DNA of 64,000 bases from Armatimonas rosea (GTDB lineage Bacteria; Armatimonadota; Armatimonadia; Armatimonadales; Armatimonadaceae): the NCBI RefSeq assembly GCF_014202505.1, contig NZ_JACHGW010000001.1:124001-188000 (forward strand), in the 5' to 3' direction. The translations under genes and the position numbers were made by a program. The notes below the pieces were generated by a model. It was given only the letters and a program-made list of their open reading frames with translations. It was not told the origin of the DNA and did not search any database. Of this stretch, positions 43,484 to 50,861 are shown piece by piece (within the stretch, counting starts at the first letter, position 1; every line of letters starts with the position of its first letter).

Positions 43484-44149
43484 TCACGGAATCTCCAGCA
43501 ATTTATGGGTTTGGAGGCTCAGCCGGAAGCGCTGGGGCTGATTCTTCACGGCCTCGATACACAGCGGAGTTGCAGCGGGGTTGAGGGCATTGGGCTGGAG
43601 ATAGATCGTCCCCGGGAAAAGAGAACATTGTGCACGATATACATCCGCCTCGTCATCCACCACGTACTTAAACTCCGTGGCGTGCTCAAAGTACCAGGGC
43701 TTGATATGACCGCCCTCGGTCTCTTTTGGCGAGACTGTGATGTGCTCCAGCCCCCACTCCGGGCGCGGGTGCATGCCATTGGTCTCGATCTGGAGCTTTA
43801 GGCCCGCGCCGTGAAGGGCATCGCAGAGCGGCTTGAGGTCAAAGAGAGTCGGCTCGCCGCCGGTGAGGCAGACCCACTCGCAACCAAACCCCAAGACCTC
43901 GGCGACGATCTCCTCAATCGTTAGCACGCGCTTTACCCGAAAGTCCGTGTCGCAGAACGAGCAGGCCAGCGAGCAGCCCGCCAAGCGCACAAAGACGGTC
44001 GCCTGGCCCACGCGCCCGCCCTCGCCCTGCAATGAGTAGAAGATCTCCACGAGGGGAATCTTGCCGGTCTTCCAGATCGCGACGGCTTCTTTGGTGGCCG
44101 CAGCGGGATCGGGGGTCTGGCCCTGGTAGGTAGGAAGAGGAAAACTCAC
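43484..44149 (-). CDS. queE: 7-carboxy-7-deazaguanine synthase
   Basis: From a GTG at 44149 the protein has 221 residues. The radical-SAM cluster motif is CSLACSFCDTDF (CxxxCxxC). EIFYSLQGEGGRVG and VCLTGGEPTLFDL are the other QueE hallmarks. It converts 6-carboxytetrahydropterin to 7-carboxy-7-deazaguanine, the committed step to queuosine precursors. QueC, QueD and QueF are not in the window. The frame extends further upstream, but the chosen start aligns with the family and follows a TAAAAT hexamer by 5 nt, so the message is probably leaderless. Confidence 0.9.
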   Translation of the reverse strand: MSFPLPTYQGQTPDPAAATKEAVAIWKTGKIPLVEIFYSLQGEGGRVGQATVFVRLAGCSLACSFCDTDFRVKRVLTIEEIVAEVLGFGCEWVCLTGGEPTLFDLKPLCDALHGAGLKLQIETNGMHPRPEWGLEHITVSPKETEGGHIKPWYFEHATEFKYVVDDEADVYRAQCSLFPGTIYLQPNALNPAATPLCIEAVKNQPQRFRLSLQTHKLLEIP

Positions 44150-44154
44150 GGGGT

Positions 44155-44160
44155 ATTTTA
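44155..44160 (-). promoter_or_regulatory. -10-like TAAAAT five bases before the queE GTG
   Basis: Minus strand TAAAAT-acccc-GTG, with no Shine-Dalgarno. Confidence 0.4.
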
Positions 44161-44186
44161 CCCCGCCCGCGTCTCGCTCCCATGAA

Positions 44187-44304
44187 CGGGAGCGTCTAGC
44201 TGTCCTCGTTCCTCGGACACAAAGGGCTCCGCCCATAAATTGGTATGGCCGGAGGCCTTCGTGTCGCGCAGCGACAGCAAGACGCCCCGCTCTAACCGGG
44301 GCGA
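44187..44304. repeat. Palindromic intergenic repeat between queE and the enolase-family gene
   Basis: Contains GTCCTCGTTCCTCGGAC, GGTATGGCCGGAGGCCTTCG and GACGCCCCGCTCTAACCGGGG. The last two resemble pieces of the 35414-35504 repeat. No gene is present in this gap apart from the promoter at 44325. Confidence 0.6.
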
Positions 44305-44324
44305 TCTAAATCGACGCGATCCGC

Positions 44325-44330
44325 TATAAT
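44325..44330 (+). promoter_or_regulatory. -10 TATAAT six bases before the enolase-superfamily start
   Basis: TATAAT-ctcccc-ATG. The consensus hexamer leaves no room for a Shine-Dalgarno. Confidence 0.5.
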
Positions 44331-44336
44331 CTCCCC

Positions 44337-45653
44337 ATGATTCGCATCGCCCGCTGTCGCCTGCGCCTGCAAGACCTGCGCCTGCGCCTGCCTTTTCGCT
44401 ACGGGATCGCCACGGTCACCGACCTCACGCATGCCTTTGTGGAGGCGGAGGTGGAAATAGACGGCCAACATGCCACGGGGATCGCTGCCGAGCACCTCTC
44501 GCCCAAGTGGCTCTACAAGCGCCCGGACACCTCGCCAGAGGCCGACAACGCCGAGCTGATCGCGCTGATCGAGACAGTTCTGGAGTGGGCGACGGGCTTA
44601 GAGGCACCGACCGCCTTTGCCCTCTGGCAGGCACTCTATGAAAAGCAAGCGGCCTATGCACAAGAGACGGGCCTGCCAGGACTTTGGACACACTTTCCGG
44701 TCACTTTAGTGGAGCGTGCCGTCATTGATGCGCTCTGCAACGCCACCGGCCAGCCCTTCCACGCGCTTCTCAAGACCAATGCCTTCGGGATCGAGCTGGG
44801 CGCGGTGCATCCCGAGCTGGCGGGGACGCAGCCCGCCGACTGGCTCCCCGAAGCGCCACGCCAGCAAATCACGCTCCGCCACACGGTCGGGATGGCTGAT
44901 CCGCTGGCCCCCCCCGCCCCCAATAATGGGGGAGCCAGCATTGATGATGGACTTCCTCTGACCCTGGAGGATAACATAGCCACCTACGGGCTAAAGCACT
45001 TCAAGCTCAAGCTCGGGGGCAATGTCGAGGCGGATATCGCCCGCACCCGTGCCGTCTTGGAGGTCTGCGCCGCTCATGCGCCCACTGACTGGGCCTTCAC
45101 ACTCGACGCCAATGAGTCCTACACGGATTTTGCGACGGTTCGCGCCTTCTGGGACGGCCTACCAACGGACCACAAACTCCGCTGCCTCTTTATTGAGCAG
45201 CCGCTCCACCGCGACCACGCCCTCACCGATGCGGCGGGAGCGGGGCTCGCGGCGTGGGAAGGGCACCCGCCCATTATTATCGACGAGTCCGACGGGGCAA
45301 TCGGGGATTTTCCGCGCGCACTGGCCTTGGGCTACGCCGGGACGAGCCACAAAGGCTGCAAGGGAGTCTTCAAGGGAGTCACCAACGCCTGTCTGGCCAA
45401 AAAGCGCGGTGCCCTTCTCTCCGGCGAGGACCTCACCTGTGTCGGCCCGGTCTGTCTGGAGCAGGACCTCGCGGTGATGGCCGCCCTCGGAATTGAGAGT
45501 GTCGAGCGCAACGGCCACCACTACTTCGCCGGGCTCTCGATGTTCGATACGGCCACCCAGGACGCCGCCCTCGCCGCCCACCCGACCCTCTACCACCGCT
45601 CCGCTGCGGGCTGGCCCACCCTCACCATCACCGACGGTACAATCACGCCATGA
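44337..45653 (+). CDS. Enolase-superfamily protein (mandelate racemase/muconate-lactonising type)
   Basis: The 438-residue protein has the metal-binding acids of the superfamily: aspartate in TLDANESYTD (near 260), glutamate in FIEQPLHRD (near 290) and a following IDESDG (near 320). A KLKLGG motif near 225 supplies the base lysine. The N-terminal domain (PFRYGIATV) is the capping domain. It should abstract the alpha-proton of a carboxylate; the substrate is unknown. An in-frame insert at residues about 190-205 (APPAPNNGGAS) is encoded by a CCCCCA-N4-TGGGGG palindrome. It overlaps the DUF6807 gene by 4 bp, so the two probably act in one pathway. Confidence 0.85.
   Translation: MIRIARCRLRLQDLRLRLPFRYGIATVTDLTHAFVEAEVEIDGQHATGIAAEHLSPKWLYKRPDTSPEADNAELIALIETVLEWATGLEAPTAFALWQALYEKQAAYAQETGLPGLWTHFPVTLVERAVIDALCNATGQPFHALLKTNAFGIELGAVHPELAGTQPADWLPEAPRQQITLRHTVGMADPLAPPAPNNGGASIDDGLPLTLEDNIATYGLKHFKLKLGGNVEADIARTRAVLEVCAAHAPTDWAFTLDANESYTDFATVRAFWDGLPTDHKLRCLFIEQPLHRDHALTDAAGAGLAAWEGHPPIIIDESDGAIGDFPRALALGYAGTSHKGCKGVFKGVTNACLAKKRGALLSGEDLTCVGPVCLEQDLAVMAALGIESVERNGHHYFAGLSMFDTATQDAALAAHPTLYHRSAAGWPTLTITDGTITP
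44903..44939. repeat. Palindrome inserted in the enolase-superfamily gene
   Basis: Outer arms GCTGG and CCAGC surround the core CCCCCA-ATAA-TGGGGG (44917-44932). It is read in frame as a proline/asparagine/glycine-rich loop, presumably between secondary-structure elements. Confidence 0.7.
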
Positions 45654-46468
45654 GAATCACCCACGAAATCGGCCAGTGGATCGGCCTCACCGACGACAAC
45701 GGGATCGAGCGTCTGCGCTACGACTACGGGTCGGCCCCCAAGCCCTTCGTCCACCCGCTACGCCTCCCCGACGGCACCGTCATCACCGAGCACGAGCCCA
45801 CCGACCACATCTGGCACCGCGGCCTCTGGTTTGCGTTTAAGTTCGTCAATGGCATCAACTACTGGGAAGAGCGGGATGAAATCTTCGGGCGACAGGAGAC
45901 AATGAACACGCCACAGTGCAGTGCGCTCCCCGATGACTCCTTTCGAATCACAAGTGCTGCAAACTGGCGTGACCAAGACCAGGATCGTCTTCGTGACTAC
46001 CGTGAGTGGCGCTATCAGATAGATAAATCGGGCGCGAGCCTACTCCAGTGCTACACGAAGCTAGAAGCACTCGAAGACGTAACTCTCGACCGAACGCCCT
46101 TTACCACCTGGGGCGGCTACGGCGGCCTCTTCGTGCGCCTCAAAAATGACTTAGAGAACCCGCGGCTGGTCTTCGATGACGGCACAATCACCACGCGCTG
46201 CACCGGCGAGCGCTACAAGTGGGGCGGAATTGAGGGCACCACCCCCGACGGCAAGGACTGCGCCGTGGTCTTTCTCCCCTCGCCTGAGAACACCCGCTAC
46301 CCCGAGCCCTTCTACGGCGCCGCCAAGACCGACTACAACTTCTTCGGCCCCGCCCCCCTCTTCCACGAGCCGATTGTCTTCAAAGCTGGCGAGACCCTCA
46401 CCTACCAAGTCCGAGTCCTGATCCTCCCCCGCCGAATAGACGCCGCCGAAATAGAAAACTACTTGTAG
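45650..46468 (+). CDS. DUF6807 (PmoA-like) protein
   Basis: The 272-residue protein begins with a RYDYGSAPKPFVHPLRLPDG segment and EHEPTDHIWHRGLWFAFKFVNG. These are signatures of the DUF6807 family, once mislabelled methane oxygenase PmoA. The histidine-rich HIWHRGLW could bind a metal. The rest is beta-rich, and there is no signal peptide. Because its start overlaps the stop of the enolase-superfamily gene, it is likely translationally coupled to it. The family often accompanies sugar-acid catabolism genes; the function is unproven. Confidence 0.8.
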   Translation: MRITHEIGQWIGLTDDNGIERLRYDYGSAPKPFVHPLRLPDGTVITEHEPTDHIWHRGLWFAFKFVNGINYWEERDEIFGRQETMNTPQCSALPDDSFRITSAANWRDQDQDRLRDYREWRYQIDKSGASLLQCYTKLEALEDVTLDRTPFTTWGGYGGLFVRLKNDLENPRLVFDDGTITTRCTGERYKWGGIEGTTPDGKDCAVVFLPSPENTRYPEPFYGAAKTDYNFFGPAPLFHEPIVFKAGETLTYQVRVLILPRRIDAAEIENYL

Positions 46469-46529
46469 GGGCTCTAGTCGCGGAGCGACATCGTGGCGGG
46501 ACGCCAGAAGCGAAGCGTGCCCGCCTCGT

Positions 46530-47252
46530 TCATGAGGCCAGGGGCCATACCGGCCGCGCACCACGCCCGAGAAACTCGACCAGCCCCCAGCCCACTAAGC
46601 CCCCCAGGACCGTCACCAGCCCTGCCAGCGCCCCAAGGAGAGCGGCGCGGCGGTAGGACTCGGTGCGGAGCGTAAAGTGCCCCCAGAGCGCCAAGCCCGC
46701 CCCGATCACAAACTCCGCCACAATGATATAGACCGGTGTGTGGCCCAGCATCCAGCAGTTCTGGTAGCGCCACCAGTGCGCTCCCCAGGCCATCTCTTCG
46801 TAGAACGGGATCAGCAAGGCACCCAGCAGCCCCGTGAGTAGCGCACCCCGTACCAAACCAAAGCGCTCGGTCGCCCGATTCCCGAGCACCCCCACTTGGA
46901 GCGCCACAATCGCCCACGAGAGCGGCATCCACCACGGCGACTCCCAGAGCAGCGGCGAGCGGGCCACGGAGTAGTCCAGAGTTCGCGTGCTGCGGACGCA
47001 CAGAAAGTCGGCCAGGAGCTCCACAAGCCCAAAGACAGCGGCGGAGAAAAGCAAACAAGCGAGTGCCTTCTGGCGGGCTTTGATCGTGTATAAAACAAAC
47101 AAAGCCAAGTTTAAGAGATTCAGGACAATCGCACTGCGCCCATCGGAGTTTGCCCAATGCGAACAGGCAAACGAAAAGCCAACGGAGACAATCACGGAGA
47201 GAAGCACTATCCGATATACTATTAGACCTATTTTAGTATCTATATCTATCAT
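46530..47252 (-). CDS. Multi-pass membrane protein of unknown function
   Basis: The 240-residue protein has about seven hydrophobic stretches. Distinctive polar spots are ACSHWANSDGR, ESPWWMPLSWAIVALQ and PFYEEMAWGAHWWRYQNC. I recognise the general type (membrane proteins with a SPWW motif) but not a named family with certainty. The start at 47252 is 13 bp from a TGAACA-N2-TGTTCA palindrome that resembles a LexA box. It is divergent from dnaA. Confidence 0.65.
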   Translation of the reverse strand: MIDIDTKIGLIVYRIVLLSVIVSVGFSFACSHWANSDGRSAIVLNLLNLALFVLYTIKARQKALACLLFSAAVFGLVELLADFLCVRSTRTLDYSVARSPLLWESPWWMPLSWAIVALQVGVLGNRATERFGLVRGALLTGLLGALLIPFYEEMAWGAHWWRYQNCWMLGHTPVYIIVAEFVIGAGLALWGHFTLRTESYRRAALLGALAGLVTVLGGLVGWGLVEFLGRGARPVWPLAS

Positions 47253-47264
47253 TTAAAAATATTA

Positions 47265-47278
47265 TGAACAGATGTTCA
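47265..47278. promoter_or_regulatory. LexA-like palindrome GAAC-N4-GTTC
   Basis: TGAACA-GA-TGTTCA is a perfect dyad containing GAACnnnnGTTC, the Gram-positive SOS-box pattern. It lies between the divergent membrane-protein gene and dnaA. Binding would cover the start region of the membrane-protein gene. Confidence 0.4.
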
Positions 47279-47329
47279 CCCGACGCATAGTACCCTGTCT
47301 AGAGGCAATGTGTACAGGTTTCGCAGGTA

Positions 47330-47358
47330 TTGCAAGCTAAAAATTTTAATGCTACTAT
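47330..47358 (+). promoter_or_regulatory. Putative dnaA promoter
   Basis: TTGCAA (47330-47335), 17 bp, then TACTAT (47353-47358). A start about 7 nt later would leave a leader of about 145 nt to the GTG at 47509. The rest of the gap shows no exact DnaA box. Confidence 0.55.
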
Positions 47359-47508
47359 TCGCGCGAATTTAACACTTCTGACGCTGGCTAAACACAGCAA
47401 ACGACGGTTTCGACGTCCTTGCGGCTTGCCTCCACGTGGGCTAGAATCCCCTCCGTCTCCTCGCCAGAATCTGCCTGGTGGATCTGGGACGGGGAGCACA
47501 AAGACGAC

Positions 47509-49236
47509 GTGAGCGAGCAACTACAATTTGAGGACGAAGAGATTCCTATCGTCCTGCGGCGCGCCTGGGACCGCGCACTTCGGATGCTCGCAACACGAGT
47601 GAATAAGCCGACGTTTGAGGCACATATCCGCACCCTGAAGCCCTTGGCGCTCCACGAGCCCATGGTCGAAGGACGGATTCTCTGCCAGGTTGTTTTGGGA
47701 GTCCCCTCGGCCTTCACCCGTGAGTGGGTAGAGAAGCGGCACACTCCCCTGATCCAAGGACTGCTCGAAGAGATCCTGGACCGGGAGGTCCGACTTCAGT
47801 TTGCCTTGCTGCAACCGCAAAGCCGCACCTTTGCCGAGCAGTCAGGCCAACCAAGGGCGATCACACCAAGCCTGTTCGAGGCACCGACCGACGGTCATTT
47901 CCTCGCTCCGACCGAAGCGCTCACCCGTTTCGAACAGGAATCCGCACCCACTGGGGCTCTGGTAGCCGCACTGCCAGAGCCTCAAGGGGAAATCCTCACC
48001 CTTGAGCCCGAGATCGTGGTCGTCCCCGCGCCACGCGTCTCTCTTGCCCCCGCGCGCACGAAACCCGCACAGACCGCTCTCCCGCGCACGGGTGCCAACA
48101 CGCACTCACAGCCCGGCAACCCGGACTCCCCGCAGCTCAACCCCCGCTACACCTTCGATTCTTTTGTCACGGGGCGCAGCAACCGACTGGCGGAGGGTGG
48201 TGCCCACGCGGTCGCACAGGCCCCCGGCGAGGTCTACAACCCCCTCTTTCTCTACGGCCCTCCTGGAATCGGCAAGACCCACCTGATGCACGCCATCGGC
48301 CACGAGATCGCGGCGCAGCGGGGGTCGGAGCATGTCTGCTATGTCTCCGGCGAGGCCTTCACCACCGCCTTTGTCAAAGCCAGCCGCGAGAACAAGATGG
48401 AGGAGTTCCGCCGCCGCTGGCGCAATGTCGATGTCTTCCTTCTCGATGATATTCAGTTCATCGCGGGCAAGGACAAGACCAACGAAGAGTTTTTCCACAC
48501 CTTCAACGCCCTCTACCAGACCGGCAAGCAGATCGTGATCTCGTCGGACCGGAGCCCCCGGGAGCTGAAGATGATGGACGAGCGCCTGCGCTCGCGCTTT
48601 GAGTCCGGGCTGATCGCCGATATCGCGCCGCCCGACCTTGAGACGCGCCTGGCGATCCTACAGAAAAAAGCCGAGCTGGAGCGCATGCGCATCCCCGACG
48701 ATGTGTTGATGTACATGGCGCGCCTGGTGCAGAGCAATATCCGAACCCTAGAGGGTGCCCTGGTCAAGCTGGTCGCCTACGCGTCGCTGGTCAACTCCCC
48801 CGTGACGGAAGAGCTCGCCTCGGACATCCTGGAGCGCTACTTTGCCTCAGCGGGCCTAACCCTTCCCGGTGACTCAGAAGACGCCCCCGTGGCCCTCCTG
48901 GAGGCCGCACAAGCCGCCACAGGCGGTCCACGCGGCCGGATCACCGCCGAGGTCATCCAGAAGGTCGTGGCGCGCCGCTACGGCCTCGATCCCGAGGCGC
49001 TCAAGGGCAAGAAGCGCGACAAAGAGACCGCCCGTGCCCGCCAGGTCGCGATGCTGCTCATGCGCGAGCTCACCGAGACCAGCCTCCCCGGGATCGGGCA
49101 GTTCTTCGGCGGCCGCGACCACACGACCGTCATGCACGCCTGTAGCAGCCTGCGCGAGCAGCTCACCGGCGACGACACCCTGCGCGAGCTGGTCGGCGAG
49201 CTAACCACAGAAATCCGTCACGAAGCCACTCCTTAG
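47509..49236 (+). CDS. dnaA: Chromosomal replication initiator DnaA
   Basis: The 575-residue protein starts with GTG; a GGGGAG lies 12 nt upstream. Domain I is at about 15-90 (TFEAHIRTLKPLAL). Domain II is an unusually long, low-complexity linker to about 200. The AAA+ domain III has Walker A YGPPGIGKTHL near 250-258, Walker B LLDDIQFIAGK near 313 and sensor RLRSRFESGL. The DNA-binding domain IV has GGRDHTTVMHACS near 535, the DnaA signature. It binds the DnaA boxes at 49416 and beyond to unwind the origin. dnaN and recF, its usual partners, do not follow. Confidence 0.98.
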   Translation: MSEQLQFEDEEIPIVLRRAWDRALRMLATRVNKPTFEAHIRTLKPLALHEPMVEGRILCQVVLGVPSAFTREWVEKRHTPLIQGLLEEILDREVRLQFALLQPQSRTFAEQSGQPRAITPSLFEAPTDGHFLAPTEALTRFEQESAPTGALVAALPEPQGEILTLEPEIVVVPAPRVSLAPARTKPAQTALPRTGANTHSQPGNPDSPQLNPRYTFDSFVTGRSNRLAEGGAHAVAQAPGEVYNPLFLYGPPGIGKTHLMHAIGHEIAAQRGSEHVCYVSGEAFTTAFVKASRENKMEEFRRRWRNVDVFLLDDIQFIAGKDKTNEEFFHTFNALYQTGKQIVISSDRSPRELKMMDERLRSRFESGLIADIAPPDLETRLAILQKKAELERMRIPDDVLMYMARLVQSNIRTLEGALVKLVAYASLVNSPVTEELASDILERYFASAGLTLPGDSEDAPVALLEAAQAATGGPRGRITAEVIQKVVARRYGLDPEALKGKKRDKETARARQVAMLLMRELTETSLPGIGQFFGGRDHTTVMHACSSLREQLTGDDTLRELVGELTTEIRHEATP

Positions 49237-49271
49237 CCCTACATAACCCCCTTAAGGGCCTCCCTAAGAGC

Positions 49272-49306
49272 GACAGATCGAGCATTGCTGCTTGATCTGT
49301 CTTTTT
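49272..49306 (+). terminator. Intrinsic terminator after dnaA
   Basis: GACAGATCGAGCA pairs with TGCTTGATCTGTC (12 of 13 pairs, loop TTGC), followed by TTTTT at 49302-49306. Confidence 0.85.
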
Positions 49307-49415
49307 GCGTCTGAATAAACCTCTATAGTTTTCTACATATCTTCTTATGTCTCATATTTGTCTCAAGTAAAACCCTACAGAAATTACCTGTTTCCCCCGA
49401 AGAATTAAAAAAAAG

Positions 49416-49830
49416 TTATCCACAGGGCCTGTGGATAACCTGTGGATAACCTGTGGATAACCTGTGGATAACTTGTGGATAACTTGTGGATAACTCGGGC
49501 GGCCTGTGGATAACTTTCGTTTGAAAAGCGTTTGCCTGTGGATAACCTGTGGATAACTCAGAGCCTGCCTGTGGATAACTGCCGAGTTATCCACAGGCTA
49601 GAGCGAGTTATCCACAGGCCTGTGGATAACTCTGTTTGCCCCTAAATCTAGTTTTTCTCTCGATAGAGAGTGTCTTTTGTTTGTGCTCTGTTTGCCTTTT
49701 TTAGAGCATTTTTTTACTTTGTCAGTCAAAGCGTTTGCCTGTTTTTGCCGAGTTATCCACAGGCTGGGCTCTCCCCTACTACTACTACTAAGAGTAATAA
49801 AAAAAGAAAGAGTAGAAAACTAAGAAAGAA
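49416..49830. other. Chromosomal origin of replication, oriC
   Basis: This stretch fills most of the gene-free gap 49237-49940. I count fifteen exact TTATCCACA/TGTGGATAA boxes, starting at 49416, 49430, 49441, 49452, 49463, 49474, 49485, 49505, 49537, 49548, 49570, 49587, 49608, 49621 and 49753. Six consecutive reverse-strand boxes (49430 to 49485) are exactly 11 bp apart, about one helical turn. T-rich sequence occupies 49631-49750. The last forward box is followed by a GC-rich linker, the CTA triplets at 49776-49790 and an A-rich tract to 49830, a likely unwinding site. Its position next to dnaA supports the assignment. Confidence 0.97.
49776..49790 (-). other. DnaA-trio element of the basal unwinding system
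   Basis: Five consecutive CTA triplets (TAG on the minus strand) lie 14 bp after the forward DnaA box at 49753-49761. The linker GGCTGGGCTCTCCC is GC-rich. This box, GC-rich gap and trio order matches the bacterial unwinding system described for Bacillus subtilis, where DnaA loads onto single strands at GAT-type (3' to 5') triplets. An A-rich tract follows directly. Confidence 0.85.
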
Positions 49831-49834
49831 GCGC

Positions 49835-49858
49835 GAGGCGAGATTCGAGGCTCGCCTC
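49835..49858. other. 8-bp perfect hairpin between oriC and the purS promoter
   Basis: GAGGCGAG and CTCGCCTC flank an 8-nt loop. It is placed just before the -35 of the purS promoter and could insulate the origin from transcription. Confidence 0.45.
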
Positions 49859-49863
49859 TTGCC

Positions 49864-49893
49864 TTGACAGTGAGGCCGATGGCATGGCATACT
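49864..49893 (+). promoter_or_regulatory. Promoter of purS-purQ
   Basis: TTGACA (49864-49869), an 18-bp spacer, then CATACT (49888-49893). It reads toward purS, away from oriC, leaving a leader of about 40 nt. Confidence 0.6.
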
Positions 49894-49940
49894 GAGAGCC
49901 GTCCCACCCGTATTTTCAGCACTCTCGAAAGGAACCTCTC

Positions 49941-50168
49941 TTGCCCAAAGTCACCGTTACCGTCACGCTCAAGCCTGCTCTTCTGGATGCCCAAGGCCGC
50001 ACCATCCAGGAAGCCCTTCACAGCCTGGGCTATACCGATGTCGCCAATGTCCGTGTCGGCAAGGTGATCGAGCTGGAGACGGCCAATCCGGCGGATGTCA
50101 CGGCGATGTGCGAGAAGCTACTGGCCAATCCTGTGATGGAGTCCTACAAGATCGAGGTGGACGGGTGA
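49941..50168 (+). CDS. purS: Phosphoribosylformylglycinamidine synthase, PurS subunit
   Basis: The 75-residue protein begins with TTG behind AAGGAA. It reads PKVTVTVTLKPALLDAQGRT, the standard PurS opening, with DVANVRVGKVIEL and a CEKLLANPVMESYKIEV ending. PurS bridges PurL and PurQ in the fourth step of purine biosynthesis. The stop overlaps purQ by 4 bp (GTGA). purL is not adjacent in the window. Confidence 0.95.
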   Translation: MPKVTVTVTLKPALLDAQGRTIQEALHSLGYTDVANVRVGKVIELETANPADVTAMCEKLLANPVMESYKIEVDG

Positions 50169-50854
50169 GTGGCTTCACAGCAGGGGTGATTGTCTTCCCC
50201 GGCTCCAACTGCGACCGCGATGCGGCAAATGCCTGGAGCGAGCTGGGCTGTGGCGAGGCCAAGCTGCTCTGGCACCAAGACAAGGACCTGCAAGGGGTCG
50301 ATATCGTCATCGTTCCCGGAGGCTTCTCCTACGGCGATGCGCTCCGGGCCGGTGCGATTGCCCGCTTTGCGCCGATCATGGACGAAGTCGCGGCCTTTGC
50401 CCACGACGGTGGCTTGGTGATGGGGATCTGCAATGGCTTCCAGATTGTCTGTGAGGCGGGGCTGCTGCCCGGTGCCCTGGCACGCAACGAGGGGCTGAAG
50501 TTTGCCTGCAAGCATGTCGATTTGAGAGTGGAGACAACCAGCTCGCCCTTTACCTGCACCAGCGAGAAGGGGGCTCTGCTCTCGATCCCGATTGCACACG
50601 GCGAGGGGCGCTATGTCTGCGATGAGGCCACGCATGCCCAGCTGATCGCGGAGGATCGGATTCTCTTCCGCTATGCCAATGGGAACCCCAACGGTGCCTT
50701 CGACGATATCGCGGGGATCTTGGGGGGGCCCAATCGCAATGTGATGGGAATGATGCCCCACCCCGAGCGCGCCATTCGGGCCGCACTGGGCTCCGCCGAT
50801 GGTGCCGTGATGTTCGAGAGCATTCTTGCCACACTGGCTCAGGCTCAGGTATAA
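50165..50854 (+). CDS. purQ: Phosphoribosylformylglycinamidine synthase, PurQ subunit (glutaminase)
   Basis: From a GTG at 50165 the protein has 229 residues. AGVIVFPGSNCDRD and VPGGFSYGD are the PurQ start motifs. The class-I glutaminase triad is C in GICNGFQ and H/E in PHPER. It supplies ammonia from glutamine to PurL. A longer frame exists, but the GTG overlapping the purS stop is the usual coupled start. Confidence 0.96.
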   Translation: MSGFTAGVIVFPGSNCDRDAANAWSELGCGEAKLLWHQDKDLQGVDIVIVPGGFSYGDALRAGAIARFAPIMDEVAAFAHDGGLVMGICNGFQIVCEAGLLPGALARNEGLKFACKHVDLRVETTSSPFTCTSEKGALLSIPIAHGEGRYVCDEATHAQLIAEDRILFRYANGNPNGAFDDIAGILGGPNRNVMGMMPHPERAIRAALGSADGAVMFESILATLAQAQV

Positions 50855-50855
50855 C
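50826..50855 (+). promoter_or_regulatory. Promoter for the Crp/Fnr gene inside the purQ end
   Basis: TTGCCA (50826-50831), 18 bp, TATAAC (50850-50855), then 6 nt and the ATG at 50862. The message would be leaderless. Confidence 0.55.
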
Positions 50856-50861
50856 ACTGGT

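Noticed and set aside
42680-44149. 7-deazaguanine DNA-modification (Dpd) island, from QueE next to a nuclease
   Set aside because: No DpdA-type transglycosylase or other dpd gene is present, so queuosine synthesis is enough to explain QueE.
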